From: Atriophallophorus winterbourni
Lineage: Eukaryota; Platyhelminthes; Trematoda; Plagiorchiida; Microphallidae
Reading direction: 5' to 3'
Length of the DNA stretch: 64,000 nt
Assembly: GCA_013407085.1 (NCBI GenBank)
Contig: JACCGJ010000327.1
Span: 1-64,000 of the forward strand
Position numbers and translations under genes: made by a program. Shown in pieces: positions 23,420-35,500 of this stretch; the stretch's first letter is position 1; each line of letters begins with the position of its first letter. The notes beneath the pieces are model-generated. The model had not been told where the DNA came from. It made no database searches and was given only the letters and a program-made list of their open reading frames with translations.

Positions 23420-23990
23420 TTGACTGCGGAGTTTAGTCCTGGACAAGCTCAAAACCCCTCGCGATAAGTTTTACTGCGATTACAAGCTTTCCGTTGCCCT
23501 CGACTCTCTCACCAAGCTGCGTAGGTTTGTTTGCATGGTCAACTACTATCACCGCTTCATCCCAAATTGTTTAGAACTATGCCAACCCCTGACGGGCCTA
23601 CAGAAGATGGACAAAAAAGTTCCCAATGGACGAGTTAGGTAGACAAGCTTTAGAGAAAATCAAGCAGGAATTGCGAAAATGGTGTTCATAGAACACGTCA
23701 TACGGTCAACTGATGCATTCTCTGTCGCTGTTGGTGGTGGGCTACAACCGAGAAAGAACTGCAACCTAGTACCAGTCGCGTTTTTCTCAAACAAGCTACA
23801 ACCCGCAGAGCAAAAGTATAGCACGTTTGGTCGCAAACTCCTGGTGGTGTATCTGAGTATTAGACACTACCGTCACCTGTGTGAAGGATGTGAATTTTAG
23901 ATACTCACAGATCACAAGCCATTAACCTACGCGCCATTCCCTGCCTCTTACAAGTACAATCCACGTGAAACACGACAAATGGACTACATC
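23420..23990 (+). pseudogene. Gypsy RT connection and RNase H remnant
   Basis: LRRFVCMVNYYHRFIPNCLE (about 23520) is the conserved segment after the RT palm. The palm itself, with its YVDD-type box, has been deleted between about 23260 and 23430. The RNase H follows with STDAFSVAVGGGLQPRKN, FFSNKLQPAEQKYSTFGRKL, RHYRHLCEGCEF, a stop, then LTDHKPLTYAPFP. Confidence 0.8.
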
Positions 23991-24059
23991 TCACAATACA
24001 CGTCAAAAATTATCTCCCTGGATTCAAGAACGAGGTTGCCGATGCATTGTCCAGAGCAT

Positions 24060-24462
24060 GAGAACCTCGTTCAAACTGGACTTGGGATGCTCATCAATAG
24101 AGTTAGTCTACGGTACTACTCTGAAGCTCCCAGCAGACCTCGTACACGGATCGCAGGGTAACCAATACATCGATCCCAGCGAGTATGTACAGCGTTCGCG
24201 TGCAGCTATGCAGTTTATACAACCTAAACCAACGCGACAACAGAGCAACGCAACGTACATCCCGGTAGAGTTATCTACCTGTTCCCATGTGTTAGTCAGG
24301 GTAGACGCAGTATGTCCATTCGAAGTCCTCAAACGTCATCCAAAGAACTTCGTCATCGACGTCAAATGTAGAAAGGAAACGATATCCATCAATACATTAA
24401 AACCAGCCTTTATTGAAAAAGACGTAGGTGGATACGGGTCAACGAATATAGTTAAAATATAA
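24060..24462 (+). pseudogene. Gypsy integrase C-terminal remnant
   Basis: SSIELVYGTTLKLPADLVHG, then DPSEYVQRSRAAMQFIQPKP, STCSHVLVRVDAVCPFEVLK and KETISINTLKPAFIEKD. This is the end of the integrase core plus the chromodomain-side tail seen in fluke Gypsy elements. The zinc-binding and catalytic D,D,E core is missing. Confidence 0.8.
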
Positions 24463-24469
24463 CAAGGCA

Positions 24470-24890
24470 GTCAAGCATTAGATAACAATAACACGGAAAT
24501 TGAACGTAAAACAAGATCAGGTCGCCACGTTCATTTCATCCATAGATTATCATATGCATGAACTTGAACTCTTCTTTTCCTTTTGAGGGTATGGTCAGGA
24601 AGAAATCACCCAGGAATGAGGAACTAACTTCCAGCGAAGAATACACTCAGATAACATCGGAGTGACTGGCTGTGTTGTCTATTTCCACTTATCCGACCCT
24701 AAACTCTGGATAGCGAGTTAACTGGTCGTGCTTAGAACGGGTGTCATCATTTTTGGGCCCCCGAATCGTCTTTTTCAATCTCAACAATCGGCACTCAGTG
24801 ATCTCAGCACTGTTGGCGGGCTGTGAAGCAGAACAGTGTCTCTAAACATTTATTATTGTGCACTTCTATTTACTCTATCTTTCTCTAACG
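24470..24890 (+). other. Gypsy 3' untranslated part
   Basis: Sequence between the integrase stop and the 3' LTR. No clear polypurine tract stands next to the LTR. Confidence 0.45.
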
Positions 24891-25095
24891 TGTGATTCAA
24901 AAGTCTGTCTGCATCACGTGTATATTGATTGACCTTCGTCGCCCGGCCAGTTAAAAAAATCATATGGCGCGACAATTAAAGTGGATACTATAGCAACGAC
25001 CCAAGAGGATATCGGAGAAAAGAAGAAAAACAGGCAGCGAACAACACTGCACTTTTCTCTATTCCTTTCATTCAACCCGTTGCTCACGCCACTAG
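24891..25095 (+). repeat. 3' LTR of Gypsy element, truncated
   Basis: Begins TGTGATTCAAAAGTC like the 5' LTR and follows it with small indels for about 200 bp. It is then cut by the CR1-like 3' fragment at 25096. The many differences between the LTRs argue for an old insertion. Confidence 0.8.
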
Positions 25096-25268
25096 CTTGC
25101 ATGACTTTAAAACGAAATTAGACGAATTTTTATGCATTATTCGTTTCCAGAACACTTATATACTGTTTAATCTATGTTCTTATATTGTTTATACACTTAA
25201 ATTTCAATTTTTACCATCCTATGGTTGTTGTTAAGCTTGTTGCTTTTTAGACCATTAAAAACCCTTGA
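25096..25268 (+). mobile_element. 5'-truncated CR1-like LINE 3' end
   Basis: Starts in the final RT codons (HDFKTKLDEFLC, compare ASKLDEFMTNH in CR1-B), then a 3' UTR with the hairpin TATGGT/ACCAT (25220-25255) and an AAACCCTTGAATT tail. It overrides the end of the 3' LTR. Confidence 0.7.
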
Positions 25269-26139
25269 ATTAATGGAAAGCGCCGATGTACCGTTCAGAA
25301 AGGTCGCTCAGAAGATTCAGATCTGTGTAAATGGGTGTTTCGGATCCACGGTGTCGATAATGAAACGAAATATATACGACTAGCCCTGGAACACGCGCCC
25401 CTAGCATAAAGATAAAAAACGGAACGAGTTACTTAATGACTTAGATCCAACTATAGGATAAGGGTCAAACAAGGAAGCAAGCGCAGCACGATTTGAATAC
25501 ATATATAAGAATGTACTCGTTGTGGTAATGTAAAATGAAGTCTTCGAGCGACTGTATGCAGAGACAAGATTAGTGAGCGATATACAAGCCACTTTTTCAT
25601 ATTATCAGCATAGCTCGGCAAATAGTTTTTTCACCTGACATGGTTAAAATCAAATTATCAAAATTAGTCTTATTGTTTTGCCCAGCTTTATGATTCTTTA
25701 ATTGCTTCCCCAGAAAACAGATCGAAAGAAAATACAAGTTTGTTTCTTGTCAGAGATTACTAAAAACGCCATAAATAACAAGAGAAACTGACACGGCCGA
25801 GTCGAGAATCTTTGAACCCTAATGTTCATAAAATAATTCAGAAACATGTTGCCGAAAAGAAAAAAAAGAATTTCGAGAAGGTGGCGCGAATTAGGATCAC
25901 AATAAAGATTGTGTGTTTGAATCGCACGCAGCAACAATTGCAGCGAAACATTTAAGAAGAGAAATCGTGCAAAAAGCACAACATAAGATGCATGATAAAC
26001 AGCACGATGATAAAAAACCAACGGTTGCATTCAAATAAAGGTGAAAGACCAGTAGAATCCAATGAAGTTTGACATCAAGAAGCAGGTAAACAGAAAGTTG
26101 GGCGTGAAAATCTAAATGAAACAACTGTGTACAATGCTC
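25269..26139 (-). other. Probable TCF/LEF 3' UTR and downstream flank
   Basis: No ORF of interest or repeat is recognised. The first part below 26140 should be the 3' UTR of the TCF/LEF gene, but I saw no strong AATAAA on the minus strand to fix its end. Confidence 0.4.
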
Positions 26140-26593
26140 TTAACCATAATTGCTAACGGTGAATGAAGACGTGTTCAGTAAATGCGATACAAATGGTTTT
26201 GAATCGCCTGATGGCGAAGGCAGGCAAGGGGAATTCGCCAGATCCGGATTAGCGGTAGATTTGCTTTTATTGTTTACAATAGATGGAGCCAAAAACGTCT
26301 GTCGATCCGAGGATATCACCTCCATTGATAATAGTGGATATTGCGTTGATTTGGCGTTGGATGAGGTTAAGTTTGGAACATAACGGGACCATAGGTCACG
26401 GCTCGCGGAAAGACAATTTGCATGAGCGGAAAATGGCTTTGTGTCTTGTACATTAGTACGAGAGCGTTTTACAGCCGGGGTTGGTGATTTATGGGGCGAA
26501 GCTAGGGTGGAGGAATGAGGCGGTGTAGAACGATTGCATTCGCTTTCTTCGAATTCTGCATCGGTCATGAAGCGGATACATTTCTTCTTGCGC
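26140..26593 (-). CDS. TCF/LEF: TCF/LEF exon 9: end of C-clamp and C-terminal tail
   Basis: The acceptor TTTTTCCAAATACAG is followed by one base completing Arg, then RKKKCIRF. This carries the last C-clamp cysteine. The 150-residue tail is Ser/Thr/Pro-rich with a possible nuclear basic patch (AVKRSRT) and ends SNYG-TAA at 26140-26142. The family's C-terminal CtBP motif is not present in exact form. Confidence 0.88.
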
Positions 26594-29500
26594 CTGTATT
26601 TGGAAAAAGTGGCATTGTTTCAGGTGATAAAAGTTTACAGATCAGTTGAAGTTTATTAAACGCAGAGAACATAACAAGGTCCAGAGACAATTCAGAAAAT
26701 AATGTGTTGCTCACATCTGAATACCAGTTTTCACCTGACTTGGTTTGGAAAACTACCTTTGATGAGGGACAAATGATTCTGCAAGCTGGCTTTCGACCAG
26801 GGCGCGGATGTGTAGACCAGATCTTCGCTCTGCGACAGTTGCTAGAACACCGTCACCGGTATCAGCGACCTACCATTGTGGTGTTTCTGGATATCCCAGC
26901 CGCCTTTGACTCGGTTGACAGATCCGTCCTATGGACCTATACGCACACTCGATAGGGACGGTAAGGGCGTACGATAGCCTTTCAATGCCATTCAACACTA
27001 CTACGGGTGTAAGACAAGGCTGTCCAATCTCATCATTCTTGTTCAATTTCGCCATCGAGGACGTAATCTGGAGTGCTCTTAGTAGTTTCTCCACGCGTGG
27101 CGTTGAGCTCCTTCCAGGTGGGCGGGTTAAGGACCTGCTCCTCCAGGACTGGTCTGGTGAACTGCCAAATTTTGCTATAAATGATCTGATTCTCGAGCAT
27201 GGTGAGCAGTTCAAATACCTAGGAAGTCTGGTGGTTGCTGGGGGTCGGATAGAGGAAATCACGTCCAGAATGGCTAAGGCCAGACTGGCATTCACTAAAT
27301 TTAGGTGCCTCAGGAAGAGACGTGACTTGAGCTTGGGTATTAAAGGAAGGATATACTCCACCTCGGTAAGGACAGTATTGCTATACGGGAGTGAATGTTG
27401 GACAGTTCGCTCAGAAGATGTTGGGAGGATTGAGGTCTTTGACCAACGTTGTCTGCGAAGGATTGCTCACATACGGTGGCAACACCACGTTTGCAACTCT
27501 GAGGTCAGGCGCCGCATCTTAGGAAGCAACGGCACTAGCCTTCAGACAGCCATTAACCGACGTCGCTTCCGCTGGTTGGGGCACGTGCTGCGCATGAAAC
27601 CCGAAGGGTTACCTCGCCGAGCGCTTTAAGCGTCAGCTGGTACAGACGGGAAAAAGTGGCTGGTGGTCAGCCACTAACATGGAAGAGTGGCTTGAAAAGG
27701 CTCACTTCTGGTTTAGCCAGGGTTGGACGAGCGCGCTTGCCTGGATGGGGTGCAACAGAAGGTGAGCGTGTATGACTCGACACATTGGCAACGACGGCAA
27801 TGGACCGACATCAATGGAAAGAGTGCATCATCTATATTATTCCCTGACATTTTCCTATCGTTCAAAAACTATATTGAAATTTTTTTATAAAAAAATGACG
27901 TGTGTAAACGGCCAAAAATTATCCACTGTTCTTCCTCACAGTTTCTACCCGATTCGTACATTTCATTGTTTCTGTTGAACGGCACCACATCTGTATCAGA
28001 TTGTGCATATATATATATATATATATATATACCAAAACGATACGAATGCAAGTCAGTTTAATAAAACCCCATTTAGTCTTCTTTAGATTTCGAAGTTTTT
28101 AGTCTCCCCAAGAGAAGGGCGATGAAAAGCGTCTTAAAACGGACCTACATATGAGACTTTGTTAGTCTGTCAAATGATTCGCATTACAAACTGATGTTTA
28201 TGAAATGCTTGTAACAAGATAGCCATGCTGCATTTACTCAAGGAGATGACTGATCATATAACTATGGCAATAAGGATCGGTATGGTTGTGGGTCACAAAG
28301 TTTCGACAGACCAGTTTAATGGATGTAGTAAGAGAAGAGAAACTTAGAAAATTGATGGATTCGCTGTGTATCATCTAAATCACACGACGGGACCTCAGTT
28401 TTCTGGGTCATATGGGTATAGACCCCTGGATGTGCTATTGTGCAGCATTTCTGTGCTGTGTGGCTAACATCGTGCTAAATTGATTGGCCAACGGTAATGA
28501 GCTGCATGCTGAAACACGCTGGAGTCTCACTATCATTTCTATTTCCCCCTCATATCTGTCTAGGCCTGGGCAACCTGACAGTACCTTAGCCCACGTGCAG
28601 TCTCTGACTGTGTGGCACTTTATCTGGACCAGGATTGTGCTTTCATACATACATACATACAAACACCCGGAATGGCTACAATGATGAAGATATTTAATTG
28701 CAAATGAACCATAATCCAATGGTATGTATGTATGTACGTATGAAATCACAAGCCTGATTCTTGCAAACTGCCAGGCAGTCATAGACTGCATGCAGGCTAA
28801 GATACCCTTAGGTTAACCTGGTCAAGATTGATATGAGAATGTCAATGGCAGAGAGGGTCCAGGGTGTTTTTCATAAAGATCACTACAGCTAGCAAATCAA
28901 TTTAGCACGGAATTAGCTGTATACCATAGAATTACTGCACGACTGCATACACAAAGATGAGCGGGAATATCATAATCCAAGATGTATACTGTTGATTGCT
29001 CAGTACATGCTTAAACCAGCCTGTGCGGAATTTTTTGCGGGGCCTTCAAATCGGCCGTGCATGCAATTAATTTCTCCAAGGGTAAAATGCATCAAATATT
29101 TTCGGATCAACTGAGGTCAAATTTGGACGTGCACTTTAGAACGAAGTACGAGATACCGGGACTTGCAGTGAAACGTTTGACCCAAAAACTTTTGCTAGTA
29201 AACTGGATCGTATGTCAATCAATTAAGACGGACAAGAAAAATCGTTCAGTCGACAAATTGTAACTCGATGTCGGGACATGTTTATCATTTTTTAAATTTG
29301 TGGTGAAATTATTGTAACAGCTGAAAATTCGTGTGTACGAATAAAGTCAATTTCTTCTTCTTCTTCTTCTAGCACGTTTGAAAACTATAGTACGCGTGAG
29401 ATGAATGCATAGTGAGTTGCCAATAATTTACTATAGTGCAGCACACCAGGTGCCACCATTATCTGCAATCAGGTTCGCGTGCGGCGAAATGTAATTCCGA

Positions 29501-32500
29501 AAACAAACATGTGTACCACATTTCGAGTGAAACATGTGCGAGAAGCAATACAACTAGGACTTGCAATCACGTTTAGGTAACGGTAACTGTAGGTGAACCG
29601 AGAAAGTTGATTATTCATTAACCAGACACCTGTGCCGTTACACAATTATATCCGAAAGCTGGGCTGGCTAACTGTTTGGTGGAAACCAGCTGATCACTTT
29701 TCGGTATACGCAAACAGAAAACAAACATTTGAAGGTGATCTGGTCAACAACTTCGAAAAAAAAGTTAGGGGTTGTCTTCATGACAAAGATCGAGAAGATT
29801 TATGATTCGCAGCGAAAAGTTGTGACATTTTTATTTAGCAACGACACCGTTGTCACAACAATCGCATCGTATGGACTGATAAACCGTAATCTGTTAGATT
29901 TTCCAGAATCACAACATGCACACATGGAGATTAAACACAGATTTTTAAGGCGACTGTAGCATTCCGAAACTTAAGCCACCTATGACGTCAGAAAGGACTG
30001 TCTCTGTTACTCAAACGTAGAGTCTACAAAGCGATAGATCGAGCCGTATAACTGTATGGGTGCGAAACGTACACCTCACGTAAAGAGCACATTCGGCCTA
30101 TGCAAGTAGTTGACAACCGACGGTGTAATGCCGTCCCTGATGATGAGTACAGGTGACAGGGAGTTACATGTGTAGCGAAGAATTAACGCACAACTGCTAT
30201 TCAATAGATCGATGAGTAAAATTTTGAGAACGAATATTTCTATTGGTCTGTCGGGCATTTTGTAGACACTCACCTGCACGGCTTGCACCAGCGATGCTGA
30301 TGCTCTAAGCCGAAACGCGCGCGACATTTTTTAGCACTACTGCCATCCGCTGAGACACCAGCTCCAGATAATGAACCATCGTCCTCAGCCCCAGACGTAA
30401 GTCCACCGCAGACTGCGGCAGATGCCGCGTCTGTGGGTAAACCATGACGGGAACCTACCACCATAATTGCAGCGGCCGCTAGCCGGCGCTTTTTCTTCCG
30501 TCGTGAATGCATCGCATAGTTGTCACGGGCAGACCAACCGGGGAAAAGCTGGAATTGGATAAGTGTACGTCCGATAGAAGCGATGGTCAAAACGGTAAAA
30601 AATTTAGACGAATACCCGAATACTAATAAGCTCTCGATATATTTATTACATGATTGAAGGTAAGTTATCTAACCAGAAACCGGTTGTGGTGTGTAAGTGC
30701 GGGCTGTGTGATCAACACCATACTTTGGAAGGCAAGTTACAATTTTTTGTGGTATAATACGAGAAAATGAACTTAACGATGTGGCGAAATTCACCGAGAA
30801 AATGGTGGGGTTTGCTAAATTCGAAAATAGAAATATGAAAACTGGGTCCCCAACATTGTTTGAAAAAATGAAAAGTCAATTTTAACCGGTTTGAGCTCAC
30901 TCATGTGAAAACGAAAAACTATTACCCATTTTGTGCAGTTTGCAGGAATCAAGTGGGAACCGCGTGATCAACACCCATGTGTCGTGAAACAGTTAGGAAA
31001 CGGTAATCAAAGAAACGCAATGATTTAAAAACGTGCGGCACTTCTGTGTTAAATTGATTGGCCACCGGTAGTGAGCTGCATGCTGAAACACGCTGGAGTC
31101 TCACTACCATTTCTATTTACTTTCTCGTATCTCTCTAGGCCTGGGCAACCTGACAGTATCTTAGCGCACGTGCAGTCTCTGATTGTGCAGCACTTTGCCG
31201 GGAACAGGCAGTACTTTCATACATCCACTTAATAACGACAGACAGCCAGAAACCAGTTTTGCGGTGTAGGTGTTTCAGAATAGGTTTATGTTTATGATTA
31301 GAATAAATCGCAGTGAATGGCGACGCTACAAGTCTCCAACGTATAAAAGTCGTCGGAAGTATCAATTTCATTGACTTTCTGACTGGTATTGCAGACATAA
31401 AATCACTTGAGTCCATTAATCGATTCGCAACCTTACGGGTGACAAAATGCTAACGAACGGAGCGTCATACTCATGCTAAATTTCTACATGCACCATCAAA
31501 CCGGGACAAAACATTCAGAACCTCGTTAAAAAGAATCCACGAAATTTCCCTACTTATATTACGTGAATGTGTAAATCAATCAACTTTGTCGTAATGTTAC
31601 GGCAATCAAGCGATCAATCACACAATATGACGTATGGCGTTATCACTGACACCAGCTACGTGTCACTTGCGTATACGAAAACTCATGGTCTAATTTTCAC
31701 AATTCAAATTGCGCGCATACACAGAAGTCTCGATAAAAATCCGGTTACGCAACAGTAGTAGTCCGGGGAAATGTATGCAGATGAGTGATGAAAAAAAACA
31801 TGACAGCAACGCAAGTTTCAAAAACTAGTATTAGCTACTGATATGAGAGAGAGCTGGAAGTCACGTGATCTTATGTAACAGAAACTCAGTATCGATCAAT
31901 AAGAAATGCCGTGCGAGTGAAGGAGCCTTTCAGGAGTTTATGTTAATCGAAAATTTCCGTGGTTCACTGCGAGTAAGCGCAAATAAAGCTGAAGAGTGAA
32001 AATATTCAAAAGAAAATATTTTTTGGTCAGTGTTATATCGTTCAATGTGATATTAAAAAGAAAAACTAACTACAAAGCGAATTTTCGTCAGAAATGAGAT
32101 GATTGCCAGTTCAACTCGGATTGCAGAAAAAGTTCAATGCATTGGACTTTAAGTTCGTGTTGTATTTGTATAGCTCTGCGACCAATTAAATTATACGCGT
32201 TAGTGACTAGATTTGGAATGATTATACCTCTCCGTATAGTGTTGGCGTCTTCGAGAAGTTTCCTTTCATCAGAGGAAGATTAGATTCGGTCCATCTTTAA
32301 ATGTATATAAAATATTACTTTGGATTGGTGGGCAATTCACATATTAATTCTACTACAGCCGAATAACTATGGCGAAATCACCGGTTGGATGGAGTGTAAT
32401 TGTAGAGGGCGTGAGTACCCTAAATCTGCTCATTCCAATAAAATTGATTAGTTCGTGTTCTCTGGAGGGGGCAACTACGTTACGTAAACCTGGATGGTAT

Positions 32501-35500
32501 GAAGAACATGATTCCAGCCAAACGCATACGCGTTAAGATCACGGACAAACCAATCATGGCCGAGTTGCGTTCTTTGATGAGGGCAGCAGCCGGGGGTGGC
32601 AGTGGGGATAAGCTCCCACTGTTTATAAAATGCTCCCATATGGCATGCGTCTCAAACAGCCTCCGACAACCAAGTCCATCTTCTGGCCTTCACGAGTGGC
32701 TCCCCGAGCCCGGCGGAACTGCTTCTACCAACAGGAGAAGGGGCGAAGGCGAGTGACTGGCGCCTGAAAACCAGTTTGCTTCGGGCGGATGGAGCTCGTT
32801 AACCTGGGAAGGCATTTCATCTAAGGTAAGGAAAACCCTGATTTTCAACCTCCGCTGCCTTGCGGGATACCCGATCGCGAGAAAGGCTTCGGGAGAAAAC
32901 CCTGGAACAGAGTCTGGTAGACCACCTCTTTCTGGCAACTCCCTGCTGCCTTGCAGGTCGCACTTGGTTGTGCAAAGGCTAGAGAAGATGACTCGAACAA
33001 ACGCCGAGTGGTGCTGGGGACGCCGCTTTGTACCCAAATCCCCAAGAACCTTCATTGAAGCCGACTCATCCTCCAGGAGGAGATAGTCGCACAAAAGTAA
33101 AAGTAAGCAGCAGAGCTCGAATGCGACTTGGCATTGTACAAAATGGTTTACCTGTTTTTCAACATCTACGATTCACTACTATAATCCTGAAACGTCCATA
33201 TCTGTACTCGAGTAACTGTGTTCCATTTTAAAACCCAAAATTTGCATGCATTTCACCTTCACACACACCAGAATCAGTTTCATGCTGATTGCACTCATCA
33301 GGTAAGGAGAGTACAATAAAGGATCGGTGTGCCGTGAAGCAGTGTAAAAATGGTAAACAAGGTTTGAACGTAAGTCATTTTTGGATATGGCTTACACGAA
33401 GAAACTGTTCAATCACATAACCTCCGACAGTGGGAAAAACAGGTAGAGAGACGCGTTGTGAATCAAAATCAATAAGAGAGCAGTAAAATGAAACGAACGA
33501 AAATTAACGAAATGATACTGCGTTGGCCGTCAAGTCAGACGGGACCAACAACGAGTAATCAGAGTGAACTCGAAAATCAATTGATTGAAATGATACAGAC
33601 TATAGCCAGTGCGAGATTGTAAGATTTCGCACTAGGTAAACAAAGCAGGAATTCGACATAGACACACGTGACATAGTCGTTGGTAGCCGGATTCGTGCGG
33701 CCACCAGCGGAGTGTGCACAACGCTATTCAAATAGGCCAAACCTAATATTTGTAATCTAAACGAATGCAAACTAATCTCGCTCAGTATCGTGCAGTATTT
33801 CATATGAACAAACCGTGGTAAATTTGTTTGTCAAGAGTACTGCGCTGCACGAGGAAACATGCTGGAGTCTCACCGACACTTTCTCATATATAAGTCTACC
33901 CCTGAGCAACCTGACAGTATCTTAGACTATGCATAGTTTGCGACTGTAAGGTACTATGCCTGACCCATAATTGATATTTCATACATACAATATTGTACAG
34001 AAAGGTTCAAATATGCATGATTACCTGGTGATGGAGCTCTTTTTCCTTTCGTGCCATCTCGTAATATTTCGCTTGCTTTTCTCGAGGAAGCTCGTGCCAC
34101 TTGCGCCCGAGTATTTGATTGATCGCCGCCGATTCTTTTAGCGTGCATTCTTCTTGTACTCGGGGACGCATATCTTTCATGAACAACATAAAAGCGTTCA
34201 ATGGCTTTTTGATATGAACACGTTTCGCTCCGGACTGCTGCGTTTGATGACTGCCAACTGTAGTTGACTTCGCCGATGACGAACTGATGGAATTGTTCAG
34301 TAATTCGGGAGGGGATTGAGGTCTGTCCAGGGTAGGAGTGGGTGGCTTTGAGTCTAAACGATTTATTGCGGACGGCGATACTCGTGTTTCAGTCAATGGT
34401 GGTTGTAGTGATTTAGCATTCAAGAATGGTAAATTGGATGGCCGCATGCTTCCAGAAGTTGAAGGTAAGCTGTTAAAAAACATATATAGAATATCAACAT
34501 ATTGTATGGAGGTTGGAGAAGCGTTGGGGGGATCATATGGCGACAACGGAAAGTGCATTTTATCTGAAATGTTTCATCTTATAAGAGCAAACTGCGATCC
34601 GACTTCACAGTGGTTACTCGCTAACAGATGGACGGATGTGCAATCGTGCAGTATTTATCTGCTGTGCGGTTAACATCGTGCTAAATTGATTGACCAGAGG
34701 TAGTGAGCTGCATGCTGAAACAGGCTGGAGTCTCACCACCATTTCCTGTACTTTTTTACTCCTCATATCTGTCTAGGCCTGGGCAACCTGACAGTATCTT
34801 ACTTACTTACTTTTGTGCGACTATTTCCTCCTGGAGGATGAGTCGACTTCGTTGACGTCACGGATTGCAGCCACCTACGCTCGGCAGTTAGAAGCGAGAT
34901 CCGCGCAGATTTTAAGCCAGGTCCGGTCCCACATGCGCCATCCGTAAACTGATCGTAGACCAAGCAGCTCCACGTCCGATCTCACGGTGGCGAGCCAAGT
35001 CTTCACGTGCAGTCTGTGACTGTGTGACACTTTGCCTGAATCATGGCCTGGAAGTCATGTTCAGTTGATGTCTTTTGTAGGAGTTGTTCAACGAGTGCTT
35101 CACTAATCGTGTAGTGGATCAAGTAGAATGGCAAAGTGCATGCGATGAAGTATGATAGTGGAGGCCGGATTGCTGGCGCTCCAATCGTACTTACACTGCC
35201 TTACTAAACGAATGTTTCAACAAAGTTGCCGGCCCCACCTGTCCCCATTTTATTTATGACTGGGTTTAATGTCATCGTTGTAGGACAGTTAAGTATTCGG
35301 TGAATGCTACAGAGTAAAAGTTCCTGATAATGATCCGGCACAGCACGAGCAAAAGAGTTTCGTGCAACGTTAGCCAATATTGCCCGGAAGGATGTGCAAC
35401 AATCAAGCTACACGATAATAGCTGGGCGGCGTGCCAGTCTACATGCACATAATCACAAGTCTATAGACAGATTACTGCGGAAGCTAAAAGAACGCATGTG

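Larger units (their letters stand above)
21757..25095 (+). mobile_element. Decayed Ty3/Gypsy LTR retrotransposon
   Basis: Two related LTRs (21757-~22112 and 24891-~25095) enclose gag, protease, RT/RNase H and integrase remnants in the standard Gypsy order. At 3.3 kb it is shorter than an intact element (about 5 kb), mainly because the RT palm and most of the integrase core are gone. The protein style resembles the CsRn1 type described from a liver fluke, which is my inference from family knowledge. Confidence 0.88.

Noticed and set aside
30274..30280. In-frame stop exactly at the C-clamp exon end as a designed truncation
   Set aside because: Any phase-2 intron with a GTGAGT or GTAAGT donor reads TGA or TAA at once; it needs no special explanation.
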